This document shows, one piece after another, positions 25,983 through 34,381 of a stretch of DNA of 37,024 bases. Position 1 is the stretch's first letter. Each line of letters opens with the position of its first letter. Origin of the DNA: Aureococcus anophagefferens. Lineage: Eukaryota > Sar > Pelagophyceae > Pelagomonadales > Pelagomonadaceae. Both the position numbers and the translations under genes were made by a program. The DNA lies in contig NW_008705571.1 of NCBI RefSeq assembly GCF_000186865.1, positions 99,023 to 136,046 of the forward strand. The letters run 5' to 3'. The notes beneath the pieces were generated by a model, which was given only the letters and a program-made list of their open reading frames with translations, was not told the origin of the DNA and made no database searches.

Positions 25983-27854
25983 TCAGCGCTGGCGGGGCTT
26001 CTTCTTCGCGTGCTTCTCGTTGAGCCGCGCGAGGACGCCGCCGAGGTGGGCGACGCAGGCGTCGACGTCGCCCGTGGGGTTGGCGAGCTGCCAGCTGCGC
26101 TGCGCCTTCATGAGCTCGCCGACGGCGGGCCCCTTGGGGACGCCGAGCGCCGCGGACATCTTGTTGCCGTCGAGGAGCGGCGTCAGCGCGTCCCAGACGC
26201 CGTCGAGGTGGAGCTGGGGGCCGAGGATGGCGGCCTCGAGGGCGTCGAAGTGGGCCGCGGCGGGGTTGGGCTCCGTCCAGTCGAGCGCGACGACGTTGTT
26301 GCCGCCCGGGAACGCGGCCGCGTCGTACGCGAGCACGCGCGCCTTCGCGACGCGGAGCGCGGCGCGCCAGTTCCGCTTCACGTCGAAGAGCACGAGGCCC
26401 GCGTCGCGCCGCAGGTCGCCCCAGGGCTCGGCGCCGTCGTCGGCGAGCTTGGCGTCGAGGCGCTTCGCCAGGCTCGCGAACTTGGGCGCGGCGTCGAGGA
26501 CCTTCTGCGCGTCCTGCACCGTCCTCCCCGGGAGCTTGAGGCCGTCCTTGCAGACGGCGCTGGGCAGCGGCGTCCGGCGCTTCTTCTTGTCGACGACGAA
26601 GGCGTCGTCGCCGCTCAGGGGCAGCAGCGCGGCCGCGAGCGCCGCCAAGGTCGCGTCGCGCGCTTCCAGCGGGCCGACGACGCCCGAGCTCGCGACGGCC
26701 GCGACGCCCGCCTCGGCGACGACGGTCGCGTCCCGGTCGACGGCGTCGGTCGCCGCGACCTCGGCGTCGGCCAGGGCCCGCACGCAGCGCGCGGACAGGA
26801 GCCACGGCGAGTCGGCCGCCGCGTCGTCCGCGTCCTCGGCGAAGACCGCGGACAGCGGCACGCGCGCGCCGCTGGGCGCGTGGGCGTGGCCGACGACCGC
26901 GCACGCGGACTCCGGCGGCACGCAGCCGCGGAACGTCGGGCTCGCGAGCTGGAGCTTGCGGAACTCGTCGACGGCGCGCGCGGACCCGAGCGGGCTCGTC
27001 GCGAGCGCGCCCCAGACCTCCTTGCCGACGCGCTCCCGCGAGACCTTGGCGAGGAGCGCCGCGCGCACCTCCGGCAGGAGGCAGGCCCCGACGAAGCCCT
27101 GCTCGAGGGCGAAGCAGTAGCGGCTCGCGAAGCGCACGCCGCGGAGCGCGCGGAGCGGGTCGTCGAGCAGGGTCACGCGCGGCTCGAGCGGCGTGCGCAT
27201 GATGCCCGTGCGCAGGTCGTCCCAGCCGCGCTTCGTGTAGTCCTCGATGGCCCGGCTGTGGACGTTGAAGAAGAGCGCGTTGAGCGTGAAGTCGCGCCGG
27301 AGCGCGTCCTGCTCGGGCGTGCCGAAGGTCATCGTCGGGATCCGCGTGTCGCCCGCGTCCGCGTAGGACTCGGACCGGAGGTTCACGAAGTCGACCTCGA
27401 TGCCGCAGAGGCGCATCGTCGCCGTCTCGAGGTGCTTCGACTGCTCCGGGTTCGCCGCGATGACGCCGATGTTCGAGCCCCGGTCGCCGCCGCGCGCCGC
27501 GAGCGCCTCGGACACGCGCGCCGCGAACGCCGCGCCCGACACGTTGTCCAGGGCCACGTCCACGTCCTTCGTGACGCGCCCCAGGGCCTTGTCGCGCACC
27601 CAGCCCCCGCAGATGCGCACCGTCGTCCCCGTCGGCGCCGCCGCCGCGCAGAGCACCTCGACGAGCTCCGCCTCCTCCTTCGTCAGCTCGACGAACGCGT
27701 TCGCGAGGTCCGCGGACTCCACCGTCGCCGTCATGTCGCGCGTCCGCTCGAGGCTCACGCCCGGCCAGACGCCCCGGGCGGCGGCGTGCAGGTGCCGAAC
27801 AAGGGCGCGCGGGGTGGGGGTGACGACTGCGCTGAGGGTCCTCGTGGAGGCCAA
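25983..27854 (-). CDS. CCA-adding enzyme (tRNA nucleotidyltransferase, class II)
   Basis: 623 aa, single exon. It adds or repairs the 3' CCA end of tRNAs. The head domain shows VRICGGWVRDKALGR, DVDVALDNVSG (catalytic Asp pair), GIEVDFVNLRSESY and DALRRDFTLNALFFNV, and the neck has DDPLRALRGVRFA and SRERVGKEVWGAL. The C-terminal ~300 aa are Ala-rich and longer than in many homologues. A mitochondrial-like basic presequence (PTPRALVRHLHAAARGV) precedes a second in-frame ATG at codon 41 (27734). Use of two start codons to make organellar and cytosolic or nuclear forms is known for this enzyme in other eukaryotes and is plausible here. Confidence 0.95.
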   Translation of the reverse strand: MASTRTLSAVVTPTPRALVRHLHAAARGVWPGVSLERTRDMTATVESADLANAFVELTKEEAELVEVLCAAAAPTGTTVRICGGWVRDKALGRVTKDVDVALDNVSGAAFAARVSEALAARGGDRGSNIGVIAANPEQSKHLETATMRLCGIEVDFVNLRSESYADAGDTRIPTMTFGTPEQDALRRDFTLNALFFNVHSRAIEDYTKRGWDDLRTGIMRTPLEPRVTLLDDPLRALRGVRFASRYCFALEQGFVGACLLPEVRAALLAKVSRERVGKEVWGALATSPLGSARAVDEFRKLQLASPTFRGCVPPESACAVVGHAHAPSGARVPLSAVFAEDADDAAADSPWLLSARCVRALADAEVAATDAVDRDATVVAEAGVAAVASSGVVGPLEARDATLAALAAALLPLSGDDAFVVDKKKRRTPLPSAVCKDGLKLPGRTVQDAQKVLDAAPKFASLAKRLDAKLADDGAEPWGDLRRDAGLVLFDVKRNWRAALRVAKARVLAYDAAAFPGGNNVVALDWTEPNPAAAHFDALEAAILGPQLHLDGVWDALTPLLDGNKMSAALGVPKGPAVGELMKAQRSWQLANPTGDVDACVAHLGGVLARLNEKHAKKKPRQR

Positions 27855-28344
27855 GCGGAGGAGAAAAATTGTGATGGGGTTAAGGCGAGCCGTGGTCGAG
27901 CTCTGGAGAACCCCAAGAGAGGGGCTCGCGGCGCGGGCTCGGGCGCGGGCGCGGGCGCGGGCACACCGGAGCTGGCGGCGGCCTCAAGCGTGTTGCGCTT
28001 ATTCAGGGGTGAGTTGGCGGCTTCTTGATCGCGTGCACCGTTTTGCTTGAGGCCTTCTTGAAGCCGCGCCATGATGCCCTAAGGCGAGGTGCGTCAACTC
28101 GTCCTCGCGCTGCAACGGGAAGACCAGCACGCTCTCGTGTCCGAAAGCCCGAAAATCGCCGGCGTCTTCGCGCGCGCGGCGCGCACGACGCGCGGCGGCA
28201 TCACGTGAGTCTGCGGCGCCGCGTCCGGACGCATAGAGTGGCATAGACTCCTCCGTCGACGAAGCTGCGAGTTCTCGGCGGCCCGGTTCCCCGCGCGCGC
28301 AATCCCCTCGAAGTCGGTTCGAGCAACTATACTACGACAGTTTC
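27855..28344. other. Intergenic stretch with a GGGCGC-type hexanucleotide repeat
   Basis: This is the upstream region of the CCA enzyme and the 3' side of the next minus-strand gene. It contains a GCGGGC-type run at 27931-27962. I see no gene in it; a possible short minus-strand frame around 28000-28240 has no coding-like features. Confidence 0.5.
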
Positions 28345-28755
28345 TTAACGTCTGCCGCGGCGCGTCGCGGCCTCGGAAGATTCGTCGTCGATGAGGCCTT
28401 CGGCGACTCCTGCCATACCCTCGGCGACGCGGATGCCGAAGGGGGGCACGCCGTTTTTTCGCCGCTGCGCCCGCACGCCGCGCACGCGTTCCCGCGAGGC
28501 GATGCGGCCGCGCCGCGAGCTCCATCCGCCCAAAGAAGACACGAAAAGCATGAGCAGTACGAAGAGCGTCGCGATGCCCACGTTGCTCATCCTCTGCGCG
28601 GCATACTCCTCGGCCACCGACGTCGACTCCGATTCGTCGTCGCTCGAGACCGCTTTTTTCTCGAACAGGAGGGCGTCGAGTTCTTCATTTTCGTCCTTGT
28701 CTTCGTCGCATGGGACTGCCGTCGGGATCTCGTCGTCGGTCTGGTAGGCGGCCAT
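28345..28755 (-). CDS. Putative single-pass membrane protein
   Basis: From the ATG at 28755 (MAAYQTDDEIPTAVPCDED) the protein has 136 aa; an in-frame ATG at 28944 would add 63 Cys- and Arg-rich residues that look less like protein. An acidic N-terminal part (DEDKDENEELDALLFEKK) precedes one membrane helix (VGIATLFVLLMLFVSSLGGW, ~59-78), a basic stretch (SSRRGRIASRERVRGVRAQR, the positive-inside side) and an acidic tail ending in ATRRGRR. Third-position bias is weaker than in neighbouring genes, so this is a moderate call. No family is recognised. Confidence 0.5.
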   Translation of the reverse strand: MAAYQTDDEIPTAVPCDEDKDENEELDALLFEKKAVSSDDESESTSVAEEYAAQRMSNVGIATLFVLLMLFVSSLGGWSSRRGRIASRERVRGVRAQRRKNGVPPFGIRVAEGMAGVAEGLIDDESSEAATRRGRR

Positions 28756-29077
28756 CTCGCGCGCGTTCTCTAGGCGCGCCGGGGTGCGGCACGCGGATGC
28801 GTCGCTTGGCAGAGCCTCAAAGAGATGGTGCTTGCCGCAACAATTTTCACCACAGCCCACTCCACAGCCCCCTAAGACCTCCCTAGCAGGTCCTAGCCTT
28901 GGGAGCGAGTAGCAACGTACGCGCGAAGTCTTCCGATCCCACATCCCCTTCGCGCGATGCTCCGCGTCATGATTCGCGTCGCACTGACTGGCTAAAAGCG
29001 AGATCGGATGTTAAGAGACGCGACTAACGCCGCGGGCGCGCGCTGCTGGCGCCGTCGTGTCTGTTCGGATCGGACGC

Positions 29078-29118
29078 CGTCCTTCGAGAGGCGAAGGACG
29101 ATCTGCCCGTCGTCATGC
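29078..29118 (-). promoter_or_regulatory. Candidate SECIS-like hairpin in the selenoprotein 3' UTR
   Basis: About 58 nt after the selenoprotein stop codon the minus strand reads ATGAC (29116-29112), then a strong hairpin CGTCCTTCG-CCTCT-CGAAGGACG (29100-29078), then CCGATCC (29073-29067). The ATGA and GAT elements could form the non-Watson-Crick quartet of a SECIS element. However, the helix next to the quartet is only about 4 bp and the usual unpaired AA is missing. I treat it as a position-appropriate but non-canonical candidate. Confidence 0.3.
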
Positions 29119-29173
29119 GACACGCGGCGGAAGAGCGCTCGCGCGAGGCGGCCGGCCGGCCGGCCGCGCGGCC

Positions 29174-29773
29174 CTATCTCCCGGGCATCGGCGCGCCGCG
29201 GAGCCGGGGCGTGCGCATCGCGCCGCCGCCCGTGTTGGTGTAGCGCGCCACTGATTTTACGCCCGGCTGCTTGTGGAGCTCCTCGTCGAAGCTGAACCTA
29301 CCGAGAGCGGCGGGGTCGGATTTCGTCGCGCGAGCGTCGATCGAAAAAGCACGTCCGTCGGCGGACGCTGAGCTGGACCGTCGTCGGAAGCCCTTGGCCT
29401 TGAAGAGCGCGTGGAGCTTCTCTTCCGTGTACGTGCTGAGGTTGATGCTCTCCTTCGCGACGCCGTCTTCCTTGATGTGCAGCGTCGGCGCGCGCCCGCG
29501 GATCCAGGTGATCTCGACGTCGTCGTAGCTCATGGCGCCGCTCTTGCCCTTCAGAAATCGCTTCACCTGTGCGCTGACGCTGCTCTATGGCGCGTCGATG
29601 CGCGCGCGGCGCTCTCATCGGGCGCTCTCATTGTCTGCCCATGCATTTGCATCGCGTCGAGCGGCACGCACCTCGGGCAAGCGGTTGAGCGTTCAGGCGT
29701 TGCAACTGATCACTTCTCCGGTTATTCTCGCGCCTACGGCGGCCGCGAGGAGCGCGAGCAGGAGGCCGCGCAT
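29174..29773 (-). CDS. Selenoprotein M/Sep15-like ER thioredoxin-fold protein; in-frame UGA in exon 1
   Basis: Exon 1 is 29773-29672, the intron 29671-29567 (105 nt, GTGCGT...CACAG, phase 0) and exon 2 29566-29174. The exon 1 frame reads MRGLLLALLAAAVGARI (signal peptide), then EVISCNA-UGA-TLNRLPE, and splices to VKRFLKGKSG. The CxxU redox motif followed by LNRLPEV is the hallmark of selenoprotein M, so the TGA at 29695-29693 (codon 27) is read as selenocysteine. Exon 2 carries the thioredoxin-like core (VEITWIRGRAPTLHI, ESINLSTYTEEKLHALF). The product is 164 aa with a longer, basic and polar C-terminal tail than usual. It is a likely thiol-disulfide oxidoreductase of the ER lumen. Exon 2 alone has no ATG start. 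It is divergent from the glycosylase gene. Confidence 0.82.
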
Positions 29774-30053
29774 CGTGTCCGGCGTCACGTTGCCGCGACG
29801 ATGCCGCAAAGATGCAGCGGCTCTCCCAGGCTTCCACGCTCGGAGCCGCTGATCTGGCACGCCGTCGCGTCGCCGTGCGCGTCAGTTGTTGCACGAAACG
29901 CGTCTCGGCAGGTCCCACGCGTCGCACAACAGGTCCCACGCGTCGCGCACCACACTCGCACACGCAACGCGTCCGTTGCAACGCATAAAACCCACCATCC
30001 TCCGCCTCGCGCTCCTCCTCAGCTCCATCGCCGCCGCCGCCGCGTGGATCAGG

Positions 30054-31327
30054 ATGGTCGAGGGCCACAGCGTGCACCGCGTCGCCACGCGGCACCGCAG
30101 CAAGCTCGTCGGCAAGACGTTCCGGGCGTCGAGTCCGAACGCGCGCTTCGCCGAGGGCGCGGCGCTCATCGACGGCAAGGAGTTCGCGGGCATCGAGGCC
30201 GTGGGCAAGAACCTCTTCGCGTGGTTCGGCAGCGGCGCGGACGAGGTCTGCGTGCACGTGCACTTCGGCATGGCGGGCAACTGGGCCGTCTTCGACGCGG
30301 CCGACGAGCCGGAGACGACGGCGACGACGCGGCTCCGCCTCGCGGGCCACGGCGTCGTGAGCCACCTGTCGGCGATGACCGTCGCGCACGGCACGCGCGA
30401 TGGCCTCTACGCGGAGAAGCGGCGCAAGCTCGGCGAGGACCCGCTGCGCGACGACGCGGACCCGGAGCGCCTCTGGGGCAAGGTCGCGGCGTCGAAGAAG
30501 TCGATCGGCGCGCTCGTCATGGACCAGAGCTGCTTCACGGGGCCGGGCAACATCTACCGCGCGGAGATCCTCTTCAAGGCCGGCGTCCACCCGGACCGGC
30601 CGGGCAACTCGCTGTCGCGCGACGAGTGCGACCCGGCGTCGAGCGACGGGCATGCTCTTTCGCGCGACGCTCGCCGAGAAGAACTCCGGGCATGCTCTTT
30701 CGCGCGACGCTCGCCGAGAGGAACTCCGACCCCGTCGCCCTCGGTAGGTTCGACCTCATCTGGCACCACACCGTCGAGCTCCTCAAGCGCGGCTACGCGA
30801 CGGGCTCGATCCTCACGGTCGACAAGGAGGACGAGCGAAAGTACGGCCAGATCCGCCGCTACATCTACAACAAGGCCAAGTGCCCCAAGTGCGGCTCGCG
30901 CGTCGTCTCCTGGGACATCGCGGCGCGCACGGCCTACGCCTGCGAGACCTGCCAGCCGAAGCGCGCCGCGGAGGAGGCGCCCGCGACGCCCGCGAAGAAG
31001 CGGCGGCCCGCGGACGAGGCCCCCAAGCCCGCGGCGAAGCGGGCGAAGAAGAAGGCGCACGTGCCCTTCCTGTCGCACTGCGCGCCCGAGGCGGCGGACT
31101 CGCGCAAGACCGTGCCCGAGCTCCGGGCGGCGCTCAAGGCTCGCGGCGCGGCGACGTCGGGCCTCAAGGCGGACCTCGTCGCGCGGCTCGCGGCGCTGCC
31201 GCCGATGCGCGCCGCCGAGGACGCCGCCGCGGACAAGGCGCGCGCCGGCGAGAACATGGCCGTCGAGCACGTCGCGGAGCTGCACCCGACGCAGACGCGC
31301 GCGGCCCGCCGCGCCGCGCGCGAGTGA
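30054..31327 (+). CDS. Nei/Fpg-family DNA glycosylase with C-terminal SAP domain, two exons
   Basis: Exon 1 is 30054-30625, the intron 30626-30747 (122 nt, phase 2) and exon 2 30748-31327, giving 383 aa. It begins MVEGHSVHRVATRH: the family's catalytic N-terminal residue, usually Pro2, is Val here, with Glu3 retained. SSPNARFAEGAALIDG, GKNLFAWFG, VHVHFGMAGNW and MDQSCFTGPGNIYRAEIL (helix-two-turn-helix region) follow. Splicing restores SRDEFDLIWHHTVELL and GSILTVDKED. A zinc finger (CPKCGSRVVSWD, then YACETCQ) is next, and near the C-terminus a SAP-type motif (TVPELRAALKARGAATSG) that could hold the enzyme on DNA. It removes oxidised bases and cuts abasic sites. No upstream in-frame ATG exists. 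Confidence 0.88.
30626..30747 (+). mobile_element. Introner-like intron with internal 40-bp tandem duplication (glycosylase gene)
   Basis: The intron opens with GTGCGACC (30626-30633) and the next exon opens with GTTCGACC (30748-30755), an 8-bp duplication with one mismatch whose left copy provides the donor. Inside, a 40-bp unit starting GGGCATGCTCTTTCGCGCGA occurs twice in tandem (30648-30687 and 30688-30727) with one difference. The ends show a weak inverted similarity (GAGCGACGGG on the left; GGGCGACGGGG as reverse complement of the right end). The intron has no in-frame stop in the exon 1 frame, but only splicing restores the conserved FDLIWHH helix. Confidence 0.65.
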
Positions 31328-31374
31328 GCGAAGTAAGGGCGCCTCGCGCGCGCAGGTGCTGCAAGCCGACATGG

Positions 31375-32973
31375 TCACGCGCCGAAATTAAAGGAGAAGC
31401 CCGACGCCTCGGGCGTCGCCTTCGCCCGCTTCTTCGGCGGCGGCTCCGGGCGCGTCCCCGCGCAGACGAGGTCCGCGTTGTCCCGCGCGGCCGTGAGCTT
31501 CGCCCAGAGCGTCGTGGGCGCCGCGAGCTGCGCCTCGGCGGCGTCGAGCGCGGCGGGGCGGTGGCGCCGGAGCGCCGCGGCGAAGCGGTCGTGGAGCGCC
31601 GCGCCGACGACGGCGCGCTTCGCGTTCTCGTCGAGGTCGTCGCACTCGTCGAGGCGCTCGTCGCGGACGATGCCGGAGACGAGGTGCGGCGCGTCCCGCA
31701 GGAGGCGCAGCGTCGACGCGAGGCCCCGCGGGCTGCAGAAGTTGTGCGTGAGCGCGACGTTGAAGTCGTCGAGGTTGACGACGCTGTGCCACCAGCCCCG
31801 GGGCACGAAGACGACGTCGCCGGGCCCCGTGTGCGCCTCGACGAAGTGCGGGTGCGCGCGCGCCTCGGCGTAGAACGCGTGGGCCCACTCCGCGAGGCTC
31901 AGGGGCGCGACGAGGTCGAGGCCGTCGGCCGAGGGCCGGACGCCCGGCGGCGTCGTCTTCGGCGGGAAGAAGAGCCAGCGCTTGCGGCCCCGGAGCGTCG
32001 CGTTCCACGCCGACGTGCCGTTCGGGTCCTTGTGCCACGCGCTCCCCGACCGCTCGCCGCCGACGATGATCCAGCGCCAGTCGGGCCGCTTCGCGTCGCC
32101 CTCGTCGTCGAGCAGGCCGAAGAGGTCGTCGTCGAAGTAGGGCGCGGGCGCGTACGCGTCGAGCAGCTCGGGGGCCGCCTCGCCGAAGCGCTTGTCGAAG
32201 AGGTAGAGCGGCTGGTCGTCGCCGTTGTCCGCCGCGTAGCTCAGGAACTCGCGGAGCGCGAACTCGTAGCCGCCGACGTGGAAGCGCCGGTCGCCGAAGC
32301 GCCGGACGAGCTCGCCCCGGTCCCAGAGGGGCTTCGCCGCGTCCGCGGCGCAGCCGCCCTCGATGACGACGGGCACGCCGGCGGCCTCGTAGTCCGCGAC
32401 GAACCGCTCCGTCGTCAGCGACGCCGCGCGCTCGCGCGCGCACGCGCCGACGTCGTCGCGGTCGAGCGTCCGCCCGAGGGGCTCGCCGCGGGCGAGCCGG
32501 TGCGGGTGGTAGAGCACGTCGCTGAAGACGCGGCGCGACACGGCGCGCCGCGCGCGGCCGAGCGTCGTGCACTTCCAGCTGCCCATGGCGTAGCGCAGGG
32601 GCGCGCCCGACGCGCCGCAGCGCCGCAGGTAGATGCCCTTCCAGAGGTCCTCGAGGGACGCGTAGCACCGCAGCGCGCCCGACGCGACGCAGAGGCCGCA
32701 GAGCGATGCCCCGTCGACCCAGGCGAGCAGCTCGTTGACGATGAGGGCGTCGTCGAACAGGGCGATGCGCCCCAGGCCGGGAGAGCGCGCCGCGGCGACG
32801 CTCGTGCCCGCGCAGCACCACGCATTGCCTTCCGGCTCGACGCCGAACGGGTGCGCGAGGCGGTCCGCCATCGGTTGGTCGGCGATAGGGTCGGCGTCAA
32901 CCTCGTTGTCGACCTCCAAGCTCTCCATCGCGAATCGACGCGATCGGCCTTCTTGCCGCAGCTCCGGCTTCAT
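31375..32973 (-). CDS. JmjC-domain hydroxylase, JMJD6-like, with F-box-like N-terminal part
   Basis: 532 aa from the ATG at 32973; a second ATG at 32928 (MESLEVDNEVD) may be the real start. Residues ~70-130 (ALIVNELLAWVDGASLCGL, LEDLWKGIYLRRC) resemble an F-box. The JmjC core is clear: PDWRWIIVGGERSGSAWHKD with the HxD iron ligands, NGTSAWNATLRGRKRWLFFP, then GDVVFVPRGWWHSVVNLDD with the distal His and VALTHNFCSP. The family uses iron and 2-oxoglutarate to hydroxylate lysines or demethylate arginines, usually in the nucleus. The C-terminus has a basic KKRAKAT stretch. It is divergent from UTP11 (129 bp apart), a plausible shared promoter. Confidence 0.9.
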   Translation of the reverse strand: MKPELRQEGRSRRFAMESLEVDNEVDADPIADQPMADRLAHPFGVEPEGNAWCCAGTSVAAARSPGLGRIALFDDALIVNELLAWVDGASLCGLCVASGALRCYASLEDLWKGIYLRRCGASGAPLRYAMGSWKCTTLGRARRAVSRRVFSDVLYHPHRLARGEPLGRTLDRDDVGACARERAASLTTERFVADYEAAGVPVVIEGGCAADAAKPLWDRGELVRRFGDRRFHVGGYEFALREFLSYAADNGDDQPLYLFDKRFGEAAPELLDAYAPAPYFDDDLFGLLDDEGDAKRPDWRWIIVGGERSGSAWHKDPNGTSAWNATLRGRKRWLFFPPKTTPPGVRPSADGLDLVAPLSLAEWAHAFYAEARAHPHFVEAHTGPGDVVFVPRGWWHSVVNLDDFNVALTHNFCSPRGLASTLRLLRDAPHLVSGIVRDERLDECDDLDENAKRAVVGAALHDRFAAALRRHRPAALDAAEAQLAAPTTLWAKLTAARDNADLVCAGTRPEPPPKKRAKATPEASGFSFNFGA

Positions 32974-33102
32974 CGCTGAAAGCGCTCACGCTCGTCGCGC
33001 GCACCCGCGCGCGTCCGTCGCCGCCGCCGACCGACCGACCGCTGCGAGCGTCGTTCCCGTCGCCGGTCGCCGCGCGCTGCATCGAAACGCCGAACGCGCG
33101 CC

Positions 33103-33783
33103 ATGTCGTCGCTGCGGAATGCGGTCAAGCGGAAGACGCACAAGGAGCGGTCGCAGCCCGCGGCGCGCAAGCACCTGGGCCTGCTGGAGAAGCACTCGGA
33201 CTACAAGCTGCGGGCGGACAACTACCACAAGAAGCAGGAGCGCATCAAGACGCTGAGCCGCAAGGCGTCGGAGCGGAACGAGGACGAGTTCTACTTCGCG
33301 ATGACGAAGACGGTCGCGGGCGAGGCCGCGGGGCCCGAGGGCTCGAGCGCGACGCACGAGGCGATCTCGGGGCTCAAGGCGCAGGACCTCCGGTACGCGC
33401 ACATGCGCAAGGTCGTCGACGACCGCAAGGTCGAGAAGCTCCGCGCGAGCCTCCACGCGACGGAGACGGCGAGCTCGCGCGGCCGCCACACCTACTTCGA
33501 CGACGGCGAGGCGGGCGGCGACGTCGAGGCCCGGGCCCTCGCCAAGGCCACGGCGACGAAGCCCAAGCCCGACAAGGCCGCGCGCGTCGCGAGCAAGAAG
33601 GTCGCGCGCGCCTACGCGACGCTCGACGACGCGCTCGAGAAGCAGCGCGTCTCGACGAAGCTCCTCCAGCGCCTCGAGGCCGAGAAGCACGTCCTCAACG
33701 CCAAGGGCCGCAAGCGCAAGGTCGCCGCGGGCGACAGGGGCAAGGCCGCGGTCTTCAAGTGGAAGAAGCAGCGCCAAAAGTAA
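33103..33783 (+). CDS. UTP11: UTP11, U3 snoRNP / small-subunit processome protein
   Basis: 226 aa. The start MSSLRNAVKRKTHKERSQPA and the following RKHLGLLEKHSDYKLRADNY, KKQERIKTLSRKASERNEDE and EFYFAMTK are characteristic of UTP11, a nucleolar protein needed for 18S rRNA maturation. Further conserved pieces are LKAQDLRYAHMRKVVDDRK and the C-terminal AVFKWKKQRQK. The length is close to that of other UTP11 proteins. It is a single exon with strong third-position G/C. The stop lies 13 bp from the stop of the convergent Lys/Arg-rich gene. Its closeness to rDNA is probably coincidental. Confidence 0.95.
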   Translation: MSSLRNAVKRKTHKERSQPAARKHLGLLEKHSDYKLRADNYHKKQERIKTLSRKASERNEDEFYFAMTKTVAGEAAGPEGSSATHEAISGLKAQDLRYAHMRKVVDDRKVEKLRASLHATETASSRGRHTYFDDGEAGGDVEARALAKATATKPKPDKAARVASKKVARAYATLDDALEKQRVSTKLLQRLEAEKHVLNAKGRKRKVAAGDRGKAAVFKWKKQRQK

Positions 33784-33796
33784 GGACCGCCGCCCC

Positions 33797-34381
33797 TTAG
33801 TCGTCGCGCGACCGCTTCTTCTTCTCCTTCTTGGAGGCTTTCTTGGCCCTCTTGGCCTCCTTCTTCGCGCGCTTCTTCTCCCGCTTCGCGTCCTTCCTCT
33901 CGCGCTTCCGCCGCTTCCGCTCGTCGTCCGCGCCGACGCGCCGGCGCTTCGCGGCGGCCTCGTCGTCGTCGGAGCTGTCGTCGGAGCTCGACGACGACTC
34001 GAGCGCGACCATCTCGTAGCCCTTGGGCGGCGCCTTGCGCTTGAGGCCCCAGAAGAGGTCCCGCGCGAACTTGTCGCCTGCGCGCGGGGGGCGTTTCTTT
34101 CCCCCGGGTGTCGCGACGCGCGAGCGGGGATCGCGCGCGCGGGGACGTCGGGGCGCGCCTCGGTTGCCGCCGCCCTGGTTGATCGTCGCGAGGCGCGCGA
34201 GCTCCATGACGCCCTTGTCGCGCTCCGCCCGGCGCTCGCGGTCCTCGGCGTCCTCCGGCGCCTCCTCGGGCGCCGCCGCGGCGTGCGGGTCGTAGCCGAT
34301 GGTCTTCGACCACATGTCGTTCGTCGACAGCGTCGTCGACGTCATCATGCGGTTCCCGCCGCCGGCGCGCCGCGAGTCCAT
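33797..34381 (-). CDS. Lys/Arg-rich, Ser/Asp-containing probable nuclear protein
   Basis: 194 aa starting MDSRRAGGGNRMMTSTTLST. The N-terminal part contains NDMWSKTIGYDPHAAAAPEE and an acidic helix (DAEDRERRAERDKGVMELAR); the middle reads KFARDLFWGLKRKAPPKGYE. A phospho-acceptor tract (SSSSSDDSSDDDEAA, ~130-144) precedes a long basic tail (DERKRRKRERKDAKREKK and KKASKKEKKKRSRDD). This composition is typical of nuclear or nucleolar, RNA-associated proteins, but I recognise no named family. The Arg/Pro-rich part around residues 75-100 has weaker coding character and could hide a short intron. Confidence 0.7.
   Translation of the reverse strand: MDSRRAGGGNRMMTSTTLSTNDMWSKTIGYDPHAAAAPEEAPEDAEDRERRAERDKGVMELARLATINQGGGNRGAPRRPRARDPRSRVATPGGKKRPPRAGDKFARDLFWGLKRKAPPKGYEMVALESSSSSDDSSDDDEAAAKRRRVGADDERKRRKRERKDAKREKKRAKKEAKRAKKASKKEKKKRSRDD

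Noticed and set aside
28930..28975. A second ATGA-containing hairpin as the SECIS element
   Set aside because: It lies about 200 nt beyond the selenoprotein stop, overlaps the 5' part of the next gene, and lacks the helix length and AA of known SECIS types.
29886..30053. Signal-peptide-like extension of the glycosylase
   Set aside because: A hydrophobic segment is encoded in frame, but there is no ATG in the extension, and the enzyme family needs a free residue directly after the initiator Met.
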